Source: Microbacterium terrisoli (lineage in GTDB: Bacteria; Actinomycetota; Actinomycetes; Actinomycetales; Microbacteriaceae). From it: a stretch of 64,000 nt of DNA. Below, piece after piece: positions 17,894 to 27,193 of this stretch; position 1 is the stretch's first letter; every line of letters begins with the position of its first letter. Below the pieces are notes generated by a model, which did no database searches, had not been told where the DNA came from, and worked only from the letters and a program-made list of their open reading frames with translations. The stretch spans positions 3,561,520 to 3,625,519 of the forward strand of contig NZ_CP133019.1 in assembly GCF_030866805.1 (NCBI RefSeq), written 5' to 3'. A program made the position numbers and the translations under genes.

Positions 17894-18030
17894 TAACCCA
17901 CCTCCTTCGGACTAGAACGGCTCGCGGGGATTTCCCGTGAGCAGGAGGGTGTGTTGCACGTCATCCGACGCATGTCACGCCAGACAACCTTGACAGTCTA
18001 TCGGATGCCGCGCCCTGCCGCCGACCGTCG

Positions 18031-18621
18031 TCACCGCTGGTCGACGAGCGCCCACCACACGGAGTCGAAGACGCCCTCGGTGTCGTGGAAGCCTTCCAAC
18101 GACGAGGCGACCAGGGCTCCCGTACGCATGGCCAAGAGCACCTCTGCTGCAGCATCGGGCGCGGGGTGACCGAGTTCGCGCAATGCGTCGGCCATGACGT
18201 CGCGCAGCCATGCCCGGTGGCGATCGACGACACCACGCACGCGGTGCTCGGGGTCGCTGTACTCGGCTGCTGTGTTGATGAACTCGCTGCCGCGGAAGCC
18301 CTCGGACGCCATCCCCGCCTTCGCGTGCGACACGATCTCGTCCAGCAGCGCACGAGCTCCCCGGCGCTCGCGCGTGGCCGTCAGCCGGCGACGCGTCTCG
18401 GCGGCCTGCGCGTCGAGAAACGCGATGACAAGGTCGTCTTTCGTCGGGAAGTGCCGAAAGAAGGTTGCACGCGCGACGTTCGACTCGGCGATAAGCCGGT
18501 CCACGCCGACTGCCCGGATGCCCGTGGATGTGAACAGCGCGGTCGCCGTCGTCAGGATCCGGTCCCGCGCGGCCGATGGCGCGCCGGTGGATGCTGTTGC
18601 CGTCGTGATCTGTTCGACCAT
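18031..18621 (-). CDS. TetR/AcrR family transcriptional regulator
   Basis: A 196-residue repressor with the TetR helix-turn-helix at residues about 18-62 (RILTTATALFTSTGIRAVGVDRLI, then NVARATFFRHFPTKDDLV). The C-terminal domain resembles TetR_C-type ligand pockets. GGGGGAG precedes the ATG. It is divergent from an SDR/hydrolase operon and shares a TAGAC inverted repeat with it, so it likely controls that operon. Confidence 0.82.
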   Translation of the reverse strand: MVEQITTATASTGAPSAARDRILTTATALFTSTGIRAVGVDRLIAESNVARATFFRHFPTKDDLVIAFLDAQAAETRRRLTATRERRGARALLDEIVSHAKAGMASEGFRGSEFINTAAEYSDPEHRVRGVVDRHRAWLRDVMADALRELGHPAPDAAAEVLLAMRTGALVASSLEGFHDTEGVFDSVWWALVDQR

Positions 18622-18675
18622 CGATCTCCCCCTTGCCCACGCCGATCTTCAGGTCCATACTGTCATCTGACCAGA

Positions 18676-18691
18676 TAGACCAGTCCGTCTA
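18676..18691. promoter_or_regulatory. Probable TetR operator TAGAC-N6-GTCTA
   Basis: An inverted repeat TAGAC (18676-18680) and GTCTA (18687-18691) lies midway between the divergent TetR and SDR genes. TAGAC-type half-sites are known operators for several TetR regulators of oxidoreductases. Confidence 0.55.
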
Positions 18692-18742
18692 CCATGATCG
18701 GGATTTCGCACCCTCTGCGTGGGTCGACGATAGGCGAACGGG

Positions 18743-19528
18743 ATGGACCTTCATCTGGCGGGCACCAGAGCAGTCGTCACCGGGGCCAGCAAAGGCATCG
18801 GCCTCGCGGTGACGAAGACACTCGTCGACGAAGGCGCGGAGGTCGTCGCCGGCGCCCGGACTCTCAGCGCAGAGCTTGCCGACCTGGTGGCAGGCGGCAG
18901 GGTGCAGTTCGAAGCCGTCGACCTGTCCACAGCCGACGGCCCGGCAGATCTCATTCGTCGCGCCACCGACAGCGGCGGGTTCAGCATCCTGATCAACAAT
19001 GTCGGGGCCGTGACGCCTCGGCCGGCGGGTTTCGTCGCCGTCTCGGATCAGGAATGGCTGCAGACGCTCAATCTGACACTGATGGCCGCCGTCCGGGCGC
19101 TCCGTGCCGCGATCCCACAGCTGATCCGCAACGGAGGCGGCAGCGTCGTGACGGTCGATTCCGTCAACGCTATGCTCCCCGACCCCCTCGTGATCGATTA
19201 CTCGGCTGCGAAGGCGGCGCTGGGCAATCTCTCGAAGTCGCTCTCGAAGGAGCTCGGCGGTAAAGGCATCCGGCTCAACACCGTCAGCCCCGGCCCGGTC
19301 GAGACCGCGTTGTGGCTGGGTGAGACGGGAGTCGCTCGCACCGTGGCGGCGGCGGAGCACGCCACGCCGGCAGACGTGGCGGCGGCCGCTGCTGCCCAAG
19401 CAATCACGGGCCGATTCACGCGTCCGGATGAAGTGGCCGACCTCGTCGTCATCCTCGCCAGCGGCCGCTTCGGCAACGTGACCGGCGCCGACTTCCGCGT
19501 CGACGGCGGGCTCATCCAGACGCTGTAG
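18743..19528 (+). CDS. Short-chain dehydrogenase/reductase
   Basis: A 261-residue classical SDR. The cofactor loop is TGASKGIG, the central motif is NNVG, the catalytic Ser lies in VVTVDSVNA, and the YxxxK pair is YSAAK. The C-terminal RLNTVSPGPVETALW block and the final GADFRVDGGLIQTL are canonical. It is transcribed with the alpha/beta hydrolase 53 bases downstream, under the adjacent TetR. The pair suggests detoxification or modification of a small molecule, but the substrate is unknown. Confidence 0.88.
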   Translation: MDLHLAGTRAVVTGASKGIGLAVTKTLVDEGAEVVAGARTLSAELADLVAGGRVQFEAVDLSTADGPADLIRRATDSGGFSILINNVGAVTPRPAGFVAVSDQEWLQTLNLTLMAAVRALRAAIPQLIRNGGGSVVTVDSVNAMLPDPLVIDYSAAKAALGNLSKSLSKELGGKGIRLNTVSPGPVETALWLGETGVARTVAAAEHATPADVAAAAAAQAITGRFTRPDEVADLVVILASGRFGNVTGADFRVDGGLIQTL

Positions 19529-19581
19529 CCCATCCCGCACGCACGGGCACAGAGCGTGCGGCCACAGAGAAGGAGCAGTTC

Positions 19582-20403
19582 ATGTCAGAGACAACCCCCG
19601 CGAAACGCTTACCCGTGATGTTCATCCACGGACTGTGGATCCATGCAAGCGCGTGGCGCGCATGGCAGGATCTGTTCGAGGCATCCGGCCATGCCACGTC
19701 GGCCCCCGGCTGGCCCGGTGACGGTGAGACGGTCCAGGCCACGCGAGACCATCCGGAATCGCTGGACGATGTCGGCATTGCCGCGATCTGCCGCCACTAC
19801 GCCGACCTGATCGACGACATGCCGGTCAAGCCAATCGTGATCGGCCATTCGTTCGGCGGGCTGATCGCCCAGGAACTGCTCGCGAACGGATACGCGACGG
19901 CCGCGGTTGCGATCGATCCGGCACCTGTCAAGGGCGTCAAGATCCTTCCCTTCTCGCAACTGCGCTCCGCGTTCCCAGTGCTGGGCAACCCCGCGAACCG
20001 CAAGCGCACGGTCGCCCTGACGGCCGAACAGTTCAAATACAGTTTCGGAAACACACTCAGCGACGAAGAGTCGAATGCGTTGCATGAGGCGTGGGCGATC
20101 CCCGGTCCAGGACGCCCCCTGTTCGAGGACGCGACAGCGCCCTTCGTCCGCGACTCGCCCGCTGCCGTCGACACGCACAACGCGGTCCGCGGTCCGCTGC
20201 TGCTGATCAGCGGCACCGAAGACCACACGGTGCCGCTGAAGGTGACCGAGGCCGTGGTCAAGCTGTACGCCGACAACCCGTCGCGCACCGACTTCATCAA
20301 GGTCGAGGGCCGTGGGCATTCGCTCACCATGGATGCGGGCTGGACCGAGGTCGCGCACCTCGTGCGCGAATGGATCACCGAGCGTGAGCCCGCCCTCGCC
20401 TGA
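19582..20403 (+). CDS. Alpha/beta hydrolase
   Basis: A 273-residue alpha/beta hydrolase. The oxyanion segment is FIHGLWIHASAW, the nucleophile elbow is GHSFGG, the acid is likely the Asp in SGTEDHTVP, and the catalytic His is in GRGHSLT. AGAAGGAGC lies shortly before the ATG. It follows the SDR in a two-gene operon. It could be an esterase, lactonase or lipase-like enzyme; the sequence does not decide. Confidence 0.86.
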   Translation: MSETTPAKRLPVMFIHGLWIHASAWRAWQDLFEASGHATSAPGWPGDGETVQATRDHPESLDDVGIAAICRHYADLIDDMPVKPIVIGHSFGGLIAQELLANGYATAAVAIDPAPVKGVKILPFSQLRSAFPVLGNPANRKRTVALTAEQFKYSFGNTLSDEESNALHEAWAIPGPGRPLFEDATAPFVRDSPAAVDTHNAVRGPLLLISGTEDHTVPLKVTEAVVKLYADNPSRTDFIKVEGRGHSLTMDAGWTEVAHLVREWITEREPALA

Positions 20404-20436
20404 CGTACCCGCCGCCTGCAGACGTCACGCGCAGAA

Positions 20437-20480
20437 GACCCTGCCGCCCCCGGCCGTTGCGGCACGGGGGCGGCAGGGTC
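20437..20480. terminator. Bidirectional terminator between the hydrolase and the M64 protease
   Basis: Perfect 15-bp arms (20437-20451 and 20466-20480, GACCCTGCCGCCCCC and its complement) surround a 14-base loop. The position between converging stop codons suits a shared terminator. Confidence 0.8.
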
Positions 20481-20493
20481 AGCCGTCCGTCGC

Positions 20494-22710
20494 TCAGGCG
20501 TGGCAGGCGTACCGGTTCTGCGGGATGGTGATGCTCACCGGTGTCGAGCCGGTCGCAGCGATCGTGATCTCGCCGTTCTCGACGGCGAGGCGGTCGGTGC
20601 CGATCGTGGCCGTTGCGGTGGACCCGGCAGCGATGCTGCCCAGGGCAGCACTGCCGATCGCGCCCGTCGCCGTCGCGGCCACAGCATCCGTGCCCGTGTT
20701 CGTGACCGACACGTCGACGCCGATGCGACCATCGCGGCACTGTGCGAACGCCGTGGCCGACAGCGTCGGGTCGACCGACGCCTTCGGATCGCGGACGGTC
20801 ACACGGAACGTGCCGGCGCCGGCGATATTGCCGGCCGCATCGATCGAGCGGTACTCGATCTCGTGCGTGCCGTAGCCGGGAGTGCGCTCGTGGAACGGCG
20901 ACAGCGAGATGCCGTCCGTGCCCAGGTTGCCGTAGATCAGATCGTCCACGTTCAGCCCCGTCGGCGTGAACCGGAAGGGCGCAGTGGAGTCGCTCGGCCA
21001 CCCGTAGTAGTGGTGCCATCCGTCACCGTCGACACGGAACTCGCTCACGATGTAGCCGTCCTGGTCATCGGTTCCCTTGAGGTCCATCGTGAAGGTGTCG
21101 TCGGCGACGTAGTGCCGCACTCCGTCTGCGTCCACGTCGGATGAGACCGCCTCGCCGATCTCCGGCTCGGTGCCGGGTGCGGCGTTGTCGACCTTCCAGC
21201 GCACTTCGGCCATCGCATGGCGGTCGGTGCGGTCGAAGACCGACACCTTCACCGTCGCCCCTGCCGGCAGCTGCTGCGTCGACAGGTCCAGCTGCGGTCC
21301 GCGGGCCAGCAGTGCGCCTCCGGGCGTGCCCTGGTCGATCCGCCACTCGATCACCTGACGATCGCTGTTCGGGTGGCTGGTGTGCACCCACAGCATGTCC
21401 TTCGCGCCGACCGGGGCGTCGTTCGGCGAGTGCCGACGGATCATGCCGGCTGCGACATCCTCGCCCGAGAAGGCCTGGTCACCGACGGTCCACGAGAGCG
21501 TCTCGGTCATCTTGGACTCGCGCAGCTGCGGATCGCGCACGAACTCGGTCGGGTCGACGATGCGCGCCTGAACGACGTCACCGGGCTTCGCCTTGATCGC
21601 GTCCATGTCCACGACCCGGTCTCCGCGAACGGCAGAGACCTCGGTGCCGTTGACCGACCACGCGACATCGAGCGCGTGATAGACGGGATAGACGGTGTCG
21701 ACGTAGATCTTGCCGTCACGCGCGACGGGCGCATCGGTCGGGGTCGACTGGTCCACCAGAGAGATGGACGCCGAGATGTTCGCGGCCACGATCTCGCGCG
21801 AGACCTGGTCCATGTAGAACCCGAGCGACTTCATCATGCTGTGCTGGCTCGGACGCCAGATGCCGGTGCTGTAATACTGCCCGCCTTCGTAGCGGTCGAT
21901 CACGCCGCCCGACTCGCTGAAGTCGCCGAGCCAGCGCCACCACTTGCTCTGGGTCTGCGCCATCTGATCGACCGACATGATCGTGTGGTGCTTCGACGAT
22001 GGCTCGCCGCCGGTGTAGTCACCGGTCGTGACACCGCGGCTGTAGTAGTCGTATTCGTCCTGCAGCTTGCCGAACGAGTGGCCGAGCTCGTGGGGCGAGA
22101 TAAGCGCCGACATCGCGTTGTTCGCGCTGGCCGTGGCGTACGATCCGCCGGCACCGCCGTACAGCGAGCTGTTCGACAGGGCCAGGATCTGGTCGGCCTT
22201 GGGCGCCAGCGCCGCATACTTCTTGGCGGCGGTGTTGTTCATGACCAGCAGTCGCTCGACACCGCTGGTGCGGCACCCGCTCCAGAACTGCATGTTCAGG
22301 GGCGTGTTCAGCCGCGTGCCGTTCGGACCGTCCTCGCATGAGGTGCCCGAGTCCACTGAGGGGATCTGCACCGCGTAGACGTTGATGTAGTTCTTGTAGC
22401 TGCGATAGGGCTCCAGGCTCCACATGACGTTCAGGTGCCGCTCCACGGCGGCGTCGAACTGGTCCATCTCGCCGGCGGTGAACCCGTCGCCGAGGACGAC
22501 GAGGTTCCATCGCTTGGCCGGGTCGCCGCTGATGTGGACCGGGACCACCGTCGCGTCGTCGACACTGTCGTCGGCAGCGGCGGCAGGAACAGCTGTCGCG
22601 GTGGCCGGCGACGGTGCAGCGGTGGCCGCCGCGGTCGGGGTCAGCGCCACGCCGACCGCGAGAAGAGCCGCCAGCGCCACGCCTGTGCAGGTGTGCGTTC
22701 GAGTACTCAA
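20494..22710 (-). CDS. Secreted M64-family (IgA-peptidase-like) metalloprotease
   Basis: A 738-residue exported protease. The signal peptide covers residues about 1-40 (ALAALLAVGVALTPTAAATAA). The M64 domain starts with WNLVVLGDGFTAGEMDQF and includes the zinc motif HELGHSFGKLQDEY (HExxH with downstream acidic ligands). Beta-sandwich segments follow, ending with a CARDB-like conserved repeat and a C-terminal Cys. The TTG at 22710 is the likely start because GAGGAGG precedes it. No anchoring signal is seen, so it is probably released. Its protein substrate is unknown; the IgA label comes from the family founder. Confidence 0.8.
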   Translation of the reverse strand: MSTRTHTCTGVALAALLAVGVALTPTAAATAAPSPATATAVPAAAADDSVDDATVVPVHISGDPAKRWNLVVLGDGFTAGEMDQFDAAVERHLNVMWSLEPYRSYKNYINVYAVQIPSVDSGTSCEDGPNGTRLNTPLNMQFWSGCRTSGVERLLVMNNTAAKKYAALAPKADQILALSNSSLYGGAGGSYATASANNAMSALISPHELGHSFGKLQDEYDYYSRGVTTGDYTGGEPSSKHHTIMSVDQMAQTQSKWWRWLGDFSESGGVIDRYEGGQYYSTGIWRPSQHSMMKSLGFYMDQVSREIVAANISASISLVDQSTPTDAPVARDGKIYVDTVYPVYHALDVAWSVNGTEVSAVRGDRVVDMDAIKAKPGDVVQARIVDPTEFVRDPQLRESKMTETLSWTVGDQAFSGEDVAAGMIRRHSPNDAPVGAKDMLWVHTSHPNSDRQVIEWRIDQGTPGGALLARGPQLDLSTQQLPAGATVKVSVFDRTDRHAMAEVRWKVDNAAPGTEPEIGEAVSSDVDADGVRHYVADDTFTMDLKGTDDQDGYIVSEFRVDGDGWHHYYGWPSDSTAPFRFTPTGLNVDDLIYGNLGTDGISLSPFHERTPGYGTHEIEYRSIDAAGNIAGAGTFRVTVRDPKASVDPTLSATAFAQCRDGRIGVDVSVTNTGTDAVAATATGAIGSAALGSIAAGSTATATIGTDRLAVENGEITIAATGSTPVSITIPQNRYACHA

Positions 22711-22864
22711 GAAAGCCTCCTCATCGAGGTTTGATCGGTACGCCATAGGTTATCGAGAGCATCCGCGCCGTTCGGGTCGAATCTTCGACCGGTTCTGATC
22801 GACGATCGGCACCATTGGAAGGCTCCCCTCCTCGCCCGCCGCCCGCCGGGCTGCGTGGGAGTGT

Positions 22865-22954
22865 GCGTGCACGGCTGCGGGGATCGGCACCGCCACGCCG
22901 GGCGGCGTGCGGACCGAGCGGCGTGTCGATCGGAATCCCCGCAGCTGTGCACGC
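22865..22954. repeat. 90-bp imperfect inverted repeat with nested hairpin
   Basis: Arms 22865-22884 and 22935-22954 pair at 19 of 20 positions (GCGTGCACxGCTGCGGGGAT and its complement). Between them, CACGCCG and GGCGTG form a second small stem. It lies in the 283-base gap between the divergent M64 gene and the gene at 22994, where a terminator is not expected. The rest of this gap holds no gene. Confidence 0.6.
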
Positions 22955-22993
22955 GTCGCCGGCACCGAGGGCGCCGCCCGGTAGCGTGGGCGG

Positions 22994-24073
22994 ATGGAGT
23001 GGACGCAGGATGTCGCGGTCGGCGACTGGCTTCGCGAGCGCATCGACGACCCCTGGCGGGGAACAATGCACGACGCCGTGCCGCGCGGGTTCGCCGCCTA
23101 CGCGCGCGTCTTCCACCCGGCATATCGCGAGCGTCCGGTCGGGCGCGCGTGGCCCGCAGACGGCGAGGATGCCGGGGCCCGCGCCGCGTGGGAGGCATTC
23201 ACCGCCGACGGCCCAGAGATCGACACCGAACGTGTGCGGTGGGCAGAGGTCGCCCGCGCCTTCGGCACCACCATGCACCCGACCGCGCAATGGGGAAGGC
23301 TCATCGGCCGCACCGAGCCCTACGGCAGCGGAGCCGGGCCGCGCGACACCGACGGCTGGCGTTACGACGCACCGCGCGAAGGCCACCTGGAATCCACCGA
23401 TCTGACCGCGCTCGCGCAGATCCTGCAGGCGCACACGACGACGCCGGATGCCGGAGGCATCGCGATCTGGGAAGGCTGGGGCGGCCTGGTCGGCACGATG
23501 CAGGTGGCGCCGTCCGGTCTGTTCGGCGGAGGCACGTTCGGCGGAGGCCTGCCTCGGCGCTACGCCGAATACACGCCGGTCGACCAGACCGACGGCGACG
23601 CAGCCGCCGACGCGCCCGACGGCCACGACGATGCCGGCTCGCCCGACGCAGTCGCCAACCGGCACCGCAGGTTCGTGTCGCTGTCTTTCCGCGACTTCTT
23701 CAACAACCCGTTCCAGAAGCCGACGTGGCAGCCGGGCGTGCTGTCGGACGAGATCTCCCGCGGCCCGCGCTTCACCCTGCCGAACCGCGACTACGTGCTG
23801 TTCCACGGCGGCATCGCCGAGTTCGCCGACGACCACTGGGCCGAACACGTGCCCTGGCAGCACGCGTCCGGGTGGCCCGACCCGGCCTCTCCGAGCCTCG
23901 TCTGGCCCGACGACCGCGCCTGGGTCCTGGTCACCGAGATCGACTGGGACTCAACGATCGTCGCCGGCACCGCCGACCTCGTCGCGGCGATCGTCGCCGA
24001 CCCTCGGCTGGAGGTTGCGCAGATCCCGGCCGACGCCGATCTGGCCTGGGACGGCGACGAGGTGAACCGATGA
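22994..24073 (+). CDS. Conserved protein of unknown function, paired with the next gene
   Basis: A 359-residue soluble protein rich in Trp, Asp and Pro. It is not recognised as a named family. It has no signal peptide or membrane segment. Blocks that look conserved are WEGWGGLVGTMQVAPSG, FRDFFNNPFQKPTWQPG, LPNRDYVLFHGGIAEFADDHW and PSLVWPDDRAWVLVTEIDWDSTIV. An acidic insert (about residues 195-215) looks like a flexible loop. Its stop overlaps the next gene's ATG (ATGA), so the two are translationally coupled. The function is unknown. Confidence 0.7.
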   Translation: MEWTQDVAVGDWLRERIDDPWRGTMHDAVPRGFAAYARVFHPAYRERPVGRAWPADGEDAGARAAWEAFTADGPEIDTERVRWAEVARAFGTTMHPTAQWGRLIGRTEPYGSGAGPRDTDGWRYDAPREGHLESTDLTALAQILQAHTTTPDAGGIAIWEGWGGLVGTMQVAPSGLFGGGTFGGGLPRRYAEYTPVDQTDGDAAADAPDGHDDAGSPDAVANRHRRFVSLSFRDFFNNPFQKPTWQPGVLSDEISRGPRFTLPNRDYVLFHGGIAEFADDHWAEHVPWQHASGWPDPASPSLVWPDDRAWVLVTEIDWDSTIVAGTADLVAAIVADPRLEVAQIPADADLAWDGDEVNR

Positions 24074-25212
24074 GGCAGGCCACGGCATCCTTCGATCCCC
24101 GACCGCTGACCGACCCGGTCGACAAGGCAGCCGCGCGGGCCTTCGCCCGGCAGCTGCGCGCGAACGGCGGCGGACGCAGTGGGCAGCAGATCATCGGCAT
24201 CGTCATGATCGTCGTGATCGCGGTGATGTTCCTCTCAGTCGGCAGCACGGTGTTCGTCGGGTTCATCTCAGCCGCCACGAGCATGGGCGGCGGCCTGGGA
24301 GGACTGTTCGCCATCGTGCCGATCATCATGGTGCTGGTGTTCGTCGGCGCGCTGGTAGCGGCCATCGCGCACCTGGTGCGGGGCACCGGCGCAATCCGCA
24401 CGTTCCGGCTCGCGAACTTCGCCCGAGCGAACGCGATGACCTACGACCCGGGCATGGCCGCGCCCGAGCTGCCGGGCATGATCTTCCAGGTGGGCAGCAG
24501 CCGCACCTCGTCGGACCTGGTGCGCGGCGACCAGCCGCGCTTCGTCGAGTTCGGCAACTACCGCTACACGACGGGGTCGGGCAAAGAGCAGACCACACAC
24601 CGCTGGGGATACGTCGCGATCAAGCTCGACGTGCCGTTGCCGAACATCGTGCTGGACGCCACGAGCAACAACGCGCTGTTCGGATCGAATCTGCCCGCCT
24701 CGTTCTCGCGCGATCAGCGGCTGAGCCTCGAGGGCGACTTCGACAAGCACTTCGCCCTGTACTGCCCCGAGGGCTACGAGCGCGACGCGCTGTATCTGTT
24801 CACGCCCGACATCATGGCGCGCTTCGTCGACCATGCCGCGGCCCTGGACGTCGAGATCGTCGACGACTGGCTGTTCCTGTACGCGCAGCGCGACCTGTCG
24901 ACCCTGGACCCGGCGACGTGGGCGTGGCTGTTCGCCACCGTCGGCGCGATCCTCGACAAGATGGCGCAGTGGGCGCGCTGGCGCGACGACCACGCGGTGC
25001 GGGATGCCGCGGCACCGGCCGCCGCGGTGCCCGCCGCCGGCACGGCATCCACCCCGGACCACCCCTTCGCCGCACCCGCCATGCTCACTCCCCCGCCGCC
25101 GATCGTCGCCCCGAGGGGACGCCGCCTGCGGCGCCGCGTGCCGGTCGTCACGTTCGTGATCGCCGGCATCTTCCTGGTCGTGTGGGCGTCGATGTTCTTC
25201 CGGATCATGTGA
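24070..25212 (+). CDS. Membrane protein of unknown function
   Basis: A 380-residue protein with two adjacent membrane segments near residues 40-110 (IIGIVMIVVIAVMFL and GLFAIVPIIMVLVFVGALVAAI). A soluble domain of about 200 residues follows (FVEFGNYRYTTGSGKEQTTHRWGYVAIKLD, then LEGDFDKHFALYCPEGYERDALYLFTPD). A Pro/Ala linker leads to a C-terminal membrane segment (VVTFVIAGIFLVVWASMFF). It is coupled by a 4-base overlap to the preceding soluble protein, suggesting that they act together at the membrane. It is not assigned to a characterised family. Confidence 0.7.
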   Translation: MRQATASFDPRPLTDPVDKAAARAFARQLRANGGGRSGQQIIGIVMIVVIAVMFLSVGSTVFVGFISAATSMGGGLGGLFAIVPIIMVLVFVGALVAAIAHLVRGTGAIRTFRLANFARANAMTYDPGMAAPELPGMIFQVGSSRTSSDLVRGDQPRFVEFGNYRYTTGSGKEQTTHRWGYVAIKLDVPLPNIVLDATSNNALFGSNLPASFSRDQRLSLEGDFDKHFALYCPEGYERDALYLFTPDIMARFVDHAAALDVEIVDDWLFLYAQRDLSTLDPATWAWLFATVGAILDKMAQWARWRDDHAVRDAAAPAAAVPAAGTASTPDHPFAAPAMLTPPPPIVAPRGRRLRRRVPVVTFVIAGIFLVVWASMFFRIM

Positions 25213-25231
25213 CCGATCGGCCTGCGACCGG

Positions 25232-25939
25232 TCAGTGGCGGGCGCGTGCCCGCTTCGAGCCGCGAGGCCGAGCCCCCAGCAGACGCGCGAAGATCCGATA
25301 CACGGGGCCGGTGAGCATCATGAGGAACAGCGCGAGCAGACCCACCGCCGGAATCAGCGAGACGGCAAGCGACACGACGAACAACAGCGCCGTGGTGATC
25401 TCGCCCGCGATCGCGCGGCGCAGCTCCGGTCCGGGCACGTCATGCAGCCACGGATTCGCCTGCAGCACGAGGCACTGGGCCAGCATCAGCAGGCTCGCCG
25501 CGAACATGCTGCCGATGTAGACGATCTTCACGAGCGGATCGTTGGTGCTCATGCTGCCGGTCATCGCCGTGGCGATCGGCATCCACACGATCGTCAGCAG
25601 CCAGGCGCAGCTGACCCACAGCAGCGCCGTCGAGACACTGTGCACGCGGGCGAACAGGTGGTGATGGTTGAGCCAGAAGCTGGCGATCACCGCGAAGCTG
25701 ATGACGAAGGTGATCAGCTGCCACTGGTGCACGTCGAACCAGTGCGCAGCCCCTCCGCCCTGTTCTGAGACGCTGGTCACGCTCTCCATGAGCGGCAGGA
25801 TCAGCAGCGTCATCGCGATCGCGACGACCGCATCGATGAACGCCTTGGCGCGTTCGGCGCCGAACATGCGCTGCAGGCGCGCCGCCGGCGGATCACTCTC
25901 GTGCGGTGTCTCAACCTCGGGGCTGTCGTCACTGGTCAC
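25232..25939 (-). CDS. TMEM175/DUF1211-type potassium channel protein
   Basis: A 235-residue integral membrane protein. The first helix carries RAKAFIDAVVAIAMTLLILPL, which matches the bacterial TMEM175 RxxxFSDGVFAIAxTLL signature with substitutions. SFWLNHHHLFARV follows in the expected position. Six hydrophobic segments are visible, as in a single-repeat bacterial TMEM175. Bacterial members form leak-type K+ channels as tetramers. The altered FSDG motif (here FIDA) makes selectivity uncertain. Confidence 0.75.
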   Translation of the reverse strand: MTSDDSPEVETPHESDPPAARLQRMFGAERAKAFIDAVVAIAMTLLILPLMESVTSVSEQGGGAAHWFDVHQWQLITFVISFAVIASFWLNHHHLFARVHSVSTALLWVSCAWLLTIVWMPIATAMTGSMSTNDPLVKIVYIGSMFAASLLMLAQCLVLQANPWLHDVPGPELRRAIAGEITTALLFVVSLAVSLIPAVGLLALFLMMLTGPVYRIFARLLGARPRGSKRARARH

Positions 25940-25984
25940 GGATCAGATGCTAGCGACTAGGCTCGCAGCGGACGAGGAGCGAAG

Positions 25985-27112
25985 ATGCACGATCTGGACC
26001 AGGCACGGCGTACACGCGCATGGGTGAGCGAGGCGGTGCGCAAGGTCGAAGCCGACGCGAACCGCTCCAGCGACACTCATCTGCTGTCGGTCCCCCTGCC
26101 CGAGGACTGGGGCATCGAGCTGTACCTGAAAGACGAATCGACACACCCGACCGGCAGCCTCAAGCACCGGCTGGCCCGCTCGCTGTTCCTCTACGGTCTG
26201 TGCAACGGCTGGATCGTCGAGGGCACGACGATCGTCGAGTCCTCGAGCGGATCCACGGCCGTCTCGGAGGCCTATTTCGCCCGGATGCTGGGGCTGCCCT
26301 TCGTCGCCGTGATCCCGCGCACGACCACGCAGGAGAAGATCGAGCTCATCGAGTTCTACGGGGGCCGCTGCCATTTCGTCGACGACGCGGCCCGCGTGTA
26401 CGACGAGGCTGCGGGCCTTGCCGCCGAGTCGGGCGGGCACTACATGGACCAGTTCACCTTCGCGGAGCGGGCCACCGACTGGCGCGGCAACAACAACATC
26501 GCCGAGTCGATCTTCGAGCAGCTCGCGCAGGAGCGGCACCCGATCCCGCGCTGGATCGTCGTGGGTGCGGGCACGGGCGGGACGAGCGCGACGATCGGAC
26601 GATACGTGCGCTACCTGCGGCATCCCACGCAGCTGTGTGTGGCAGACCCCGAGAACTCGGCGTTCTTCGAGGCATGGGACACCGGCTCACGCGACGTGCA
26701 CACGACAGGCGCGAGCCGCATCGAGGGCATCGGCCGCAACCGCGTCGAGCCGAGTTTTCTGCCGCAGATCGTCGATCACATGGTGCAGGTGCCCGATGCC
26801 GCATCCATCGCTGCGATGCGGTTCCTCGCAGCGCGCACCGGCTTTCGCGGCGGTGCGTCCACCGGCACGAACCTCTGGGCAGCATTCGGGCTGATTGCCG
26901 ACATGCTGCACCACGGCGAGACCGGCAGCGTGGTTTCGCTGCTGTGCGACCGCGGCGACCGGTACCGGCACACGTACTACGACGACGCCTGGGTCGCCGG
27001 ACGCGGACTCGACCTGGCCGAGCCGGCCGCCGTCCTCGAACGGTTCATCGTCTCGGGCGACTGGGCCAGAGAGCCGCGCGCTCCCGCGGTGACACCGGCG
27101 AATCCACGGTGA
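25985..27112 (+). CDS. PLP-dependent cysteine synthase-fold enzyme, Cds1-like
   Basis: A 375-residue fold-type II PLP enzyme. The PLP lysine is in [16 protein letters not shown], the substrate/phosphate loop is [11 protein letters not shown], and the cofactor glycine loop is [18 protein letters not shown]. The wording of these blocks resembles the mycobacterial L-cysteine desulfhydrase Cds1 more than CysK or CysM, suggesting cysteine breakdown to H2S, pyruvate and ammonia. The stop codon falls in the second copy of a 20-bp duplication, so the last residues (AVTPANPR) are repeat-derived and the natural C-terminus may have been altered. Confidence 0.78.
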   Translation: MHDLDQARRTRAWVSEAVRKVEADANRSSDTHLLSVPLPEDWGIELYLKDESTHPTGSLKHRLARSLFLYGLCNGWIVEGTTIVESSSGSTAVSEAYFARMLGLPFVAVIPRTTTQEKIELIEFYGGRCHFVDDAARVYDEAAGLAAESGGHYMDQFTFAERATDWRGNNNIAESIFEQLAQERHPIPRWIVVGAGTGGTSATIGRYVRYLRHPTQLCVADPENSAFFEAWDTGSRDVHTTGASRIEGIGRNRVEPSFLPQIVDHMVQVPDAASIAAMRFLAARTGFRGGASTGTNLWAAFGLIADMLHHGETGSVVSLLCDRGDRYRHTYYDDAWVAGRGLDLAEPAAVLERFIVSGDWAREPRAPAVTPANPR

Positions 27113-27175
27113 CACCGGCGAATCCATGGGGATTCGGCGAGTCCATACCCCGTGGCCCATGGACTCGCCGAGTCC
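27087..27175. repeat. Intergenic repeat cluster: 20-bp direct duplication plus palindromes
   Basis: A 20-base unit at 27087-27106 is repeated exactly at 27107-27126. Beyond it, 27131-27146 and 27159-27174 form a 16-bp inverted repeat with one mismatch. Inside the right arm, 27161-27175 is a perfect palindrome, GGACTCG-C-CGAGTCC. The cluster bridges the end of the PLP enzyme gene and the start of a transporter remnant. Confidence 0.75.
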
Positions 27176-27193
27176 ATGGGGAGTCGGCGGGCG

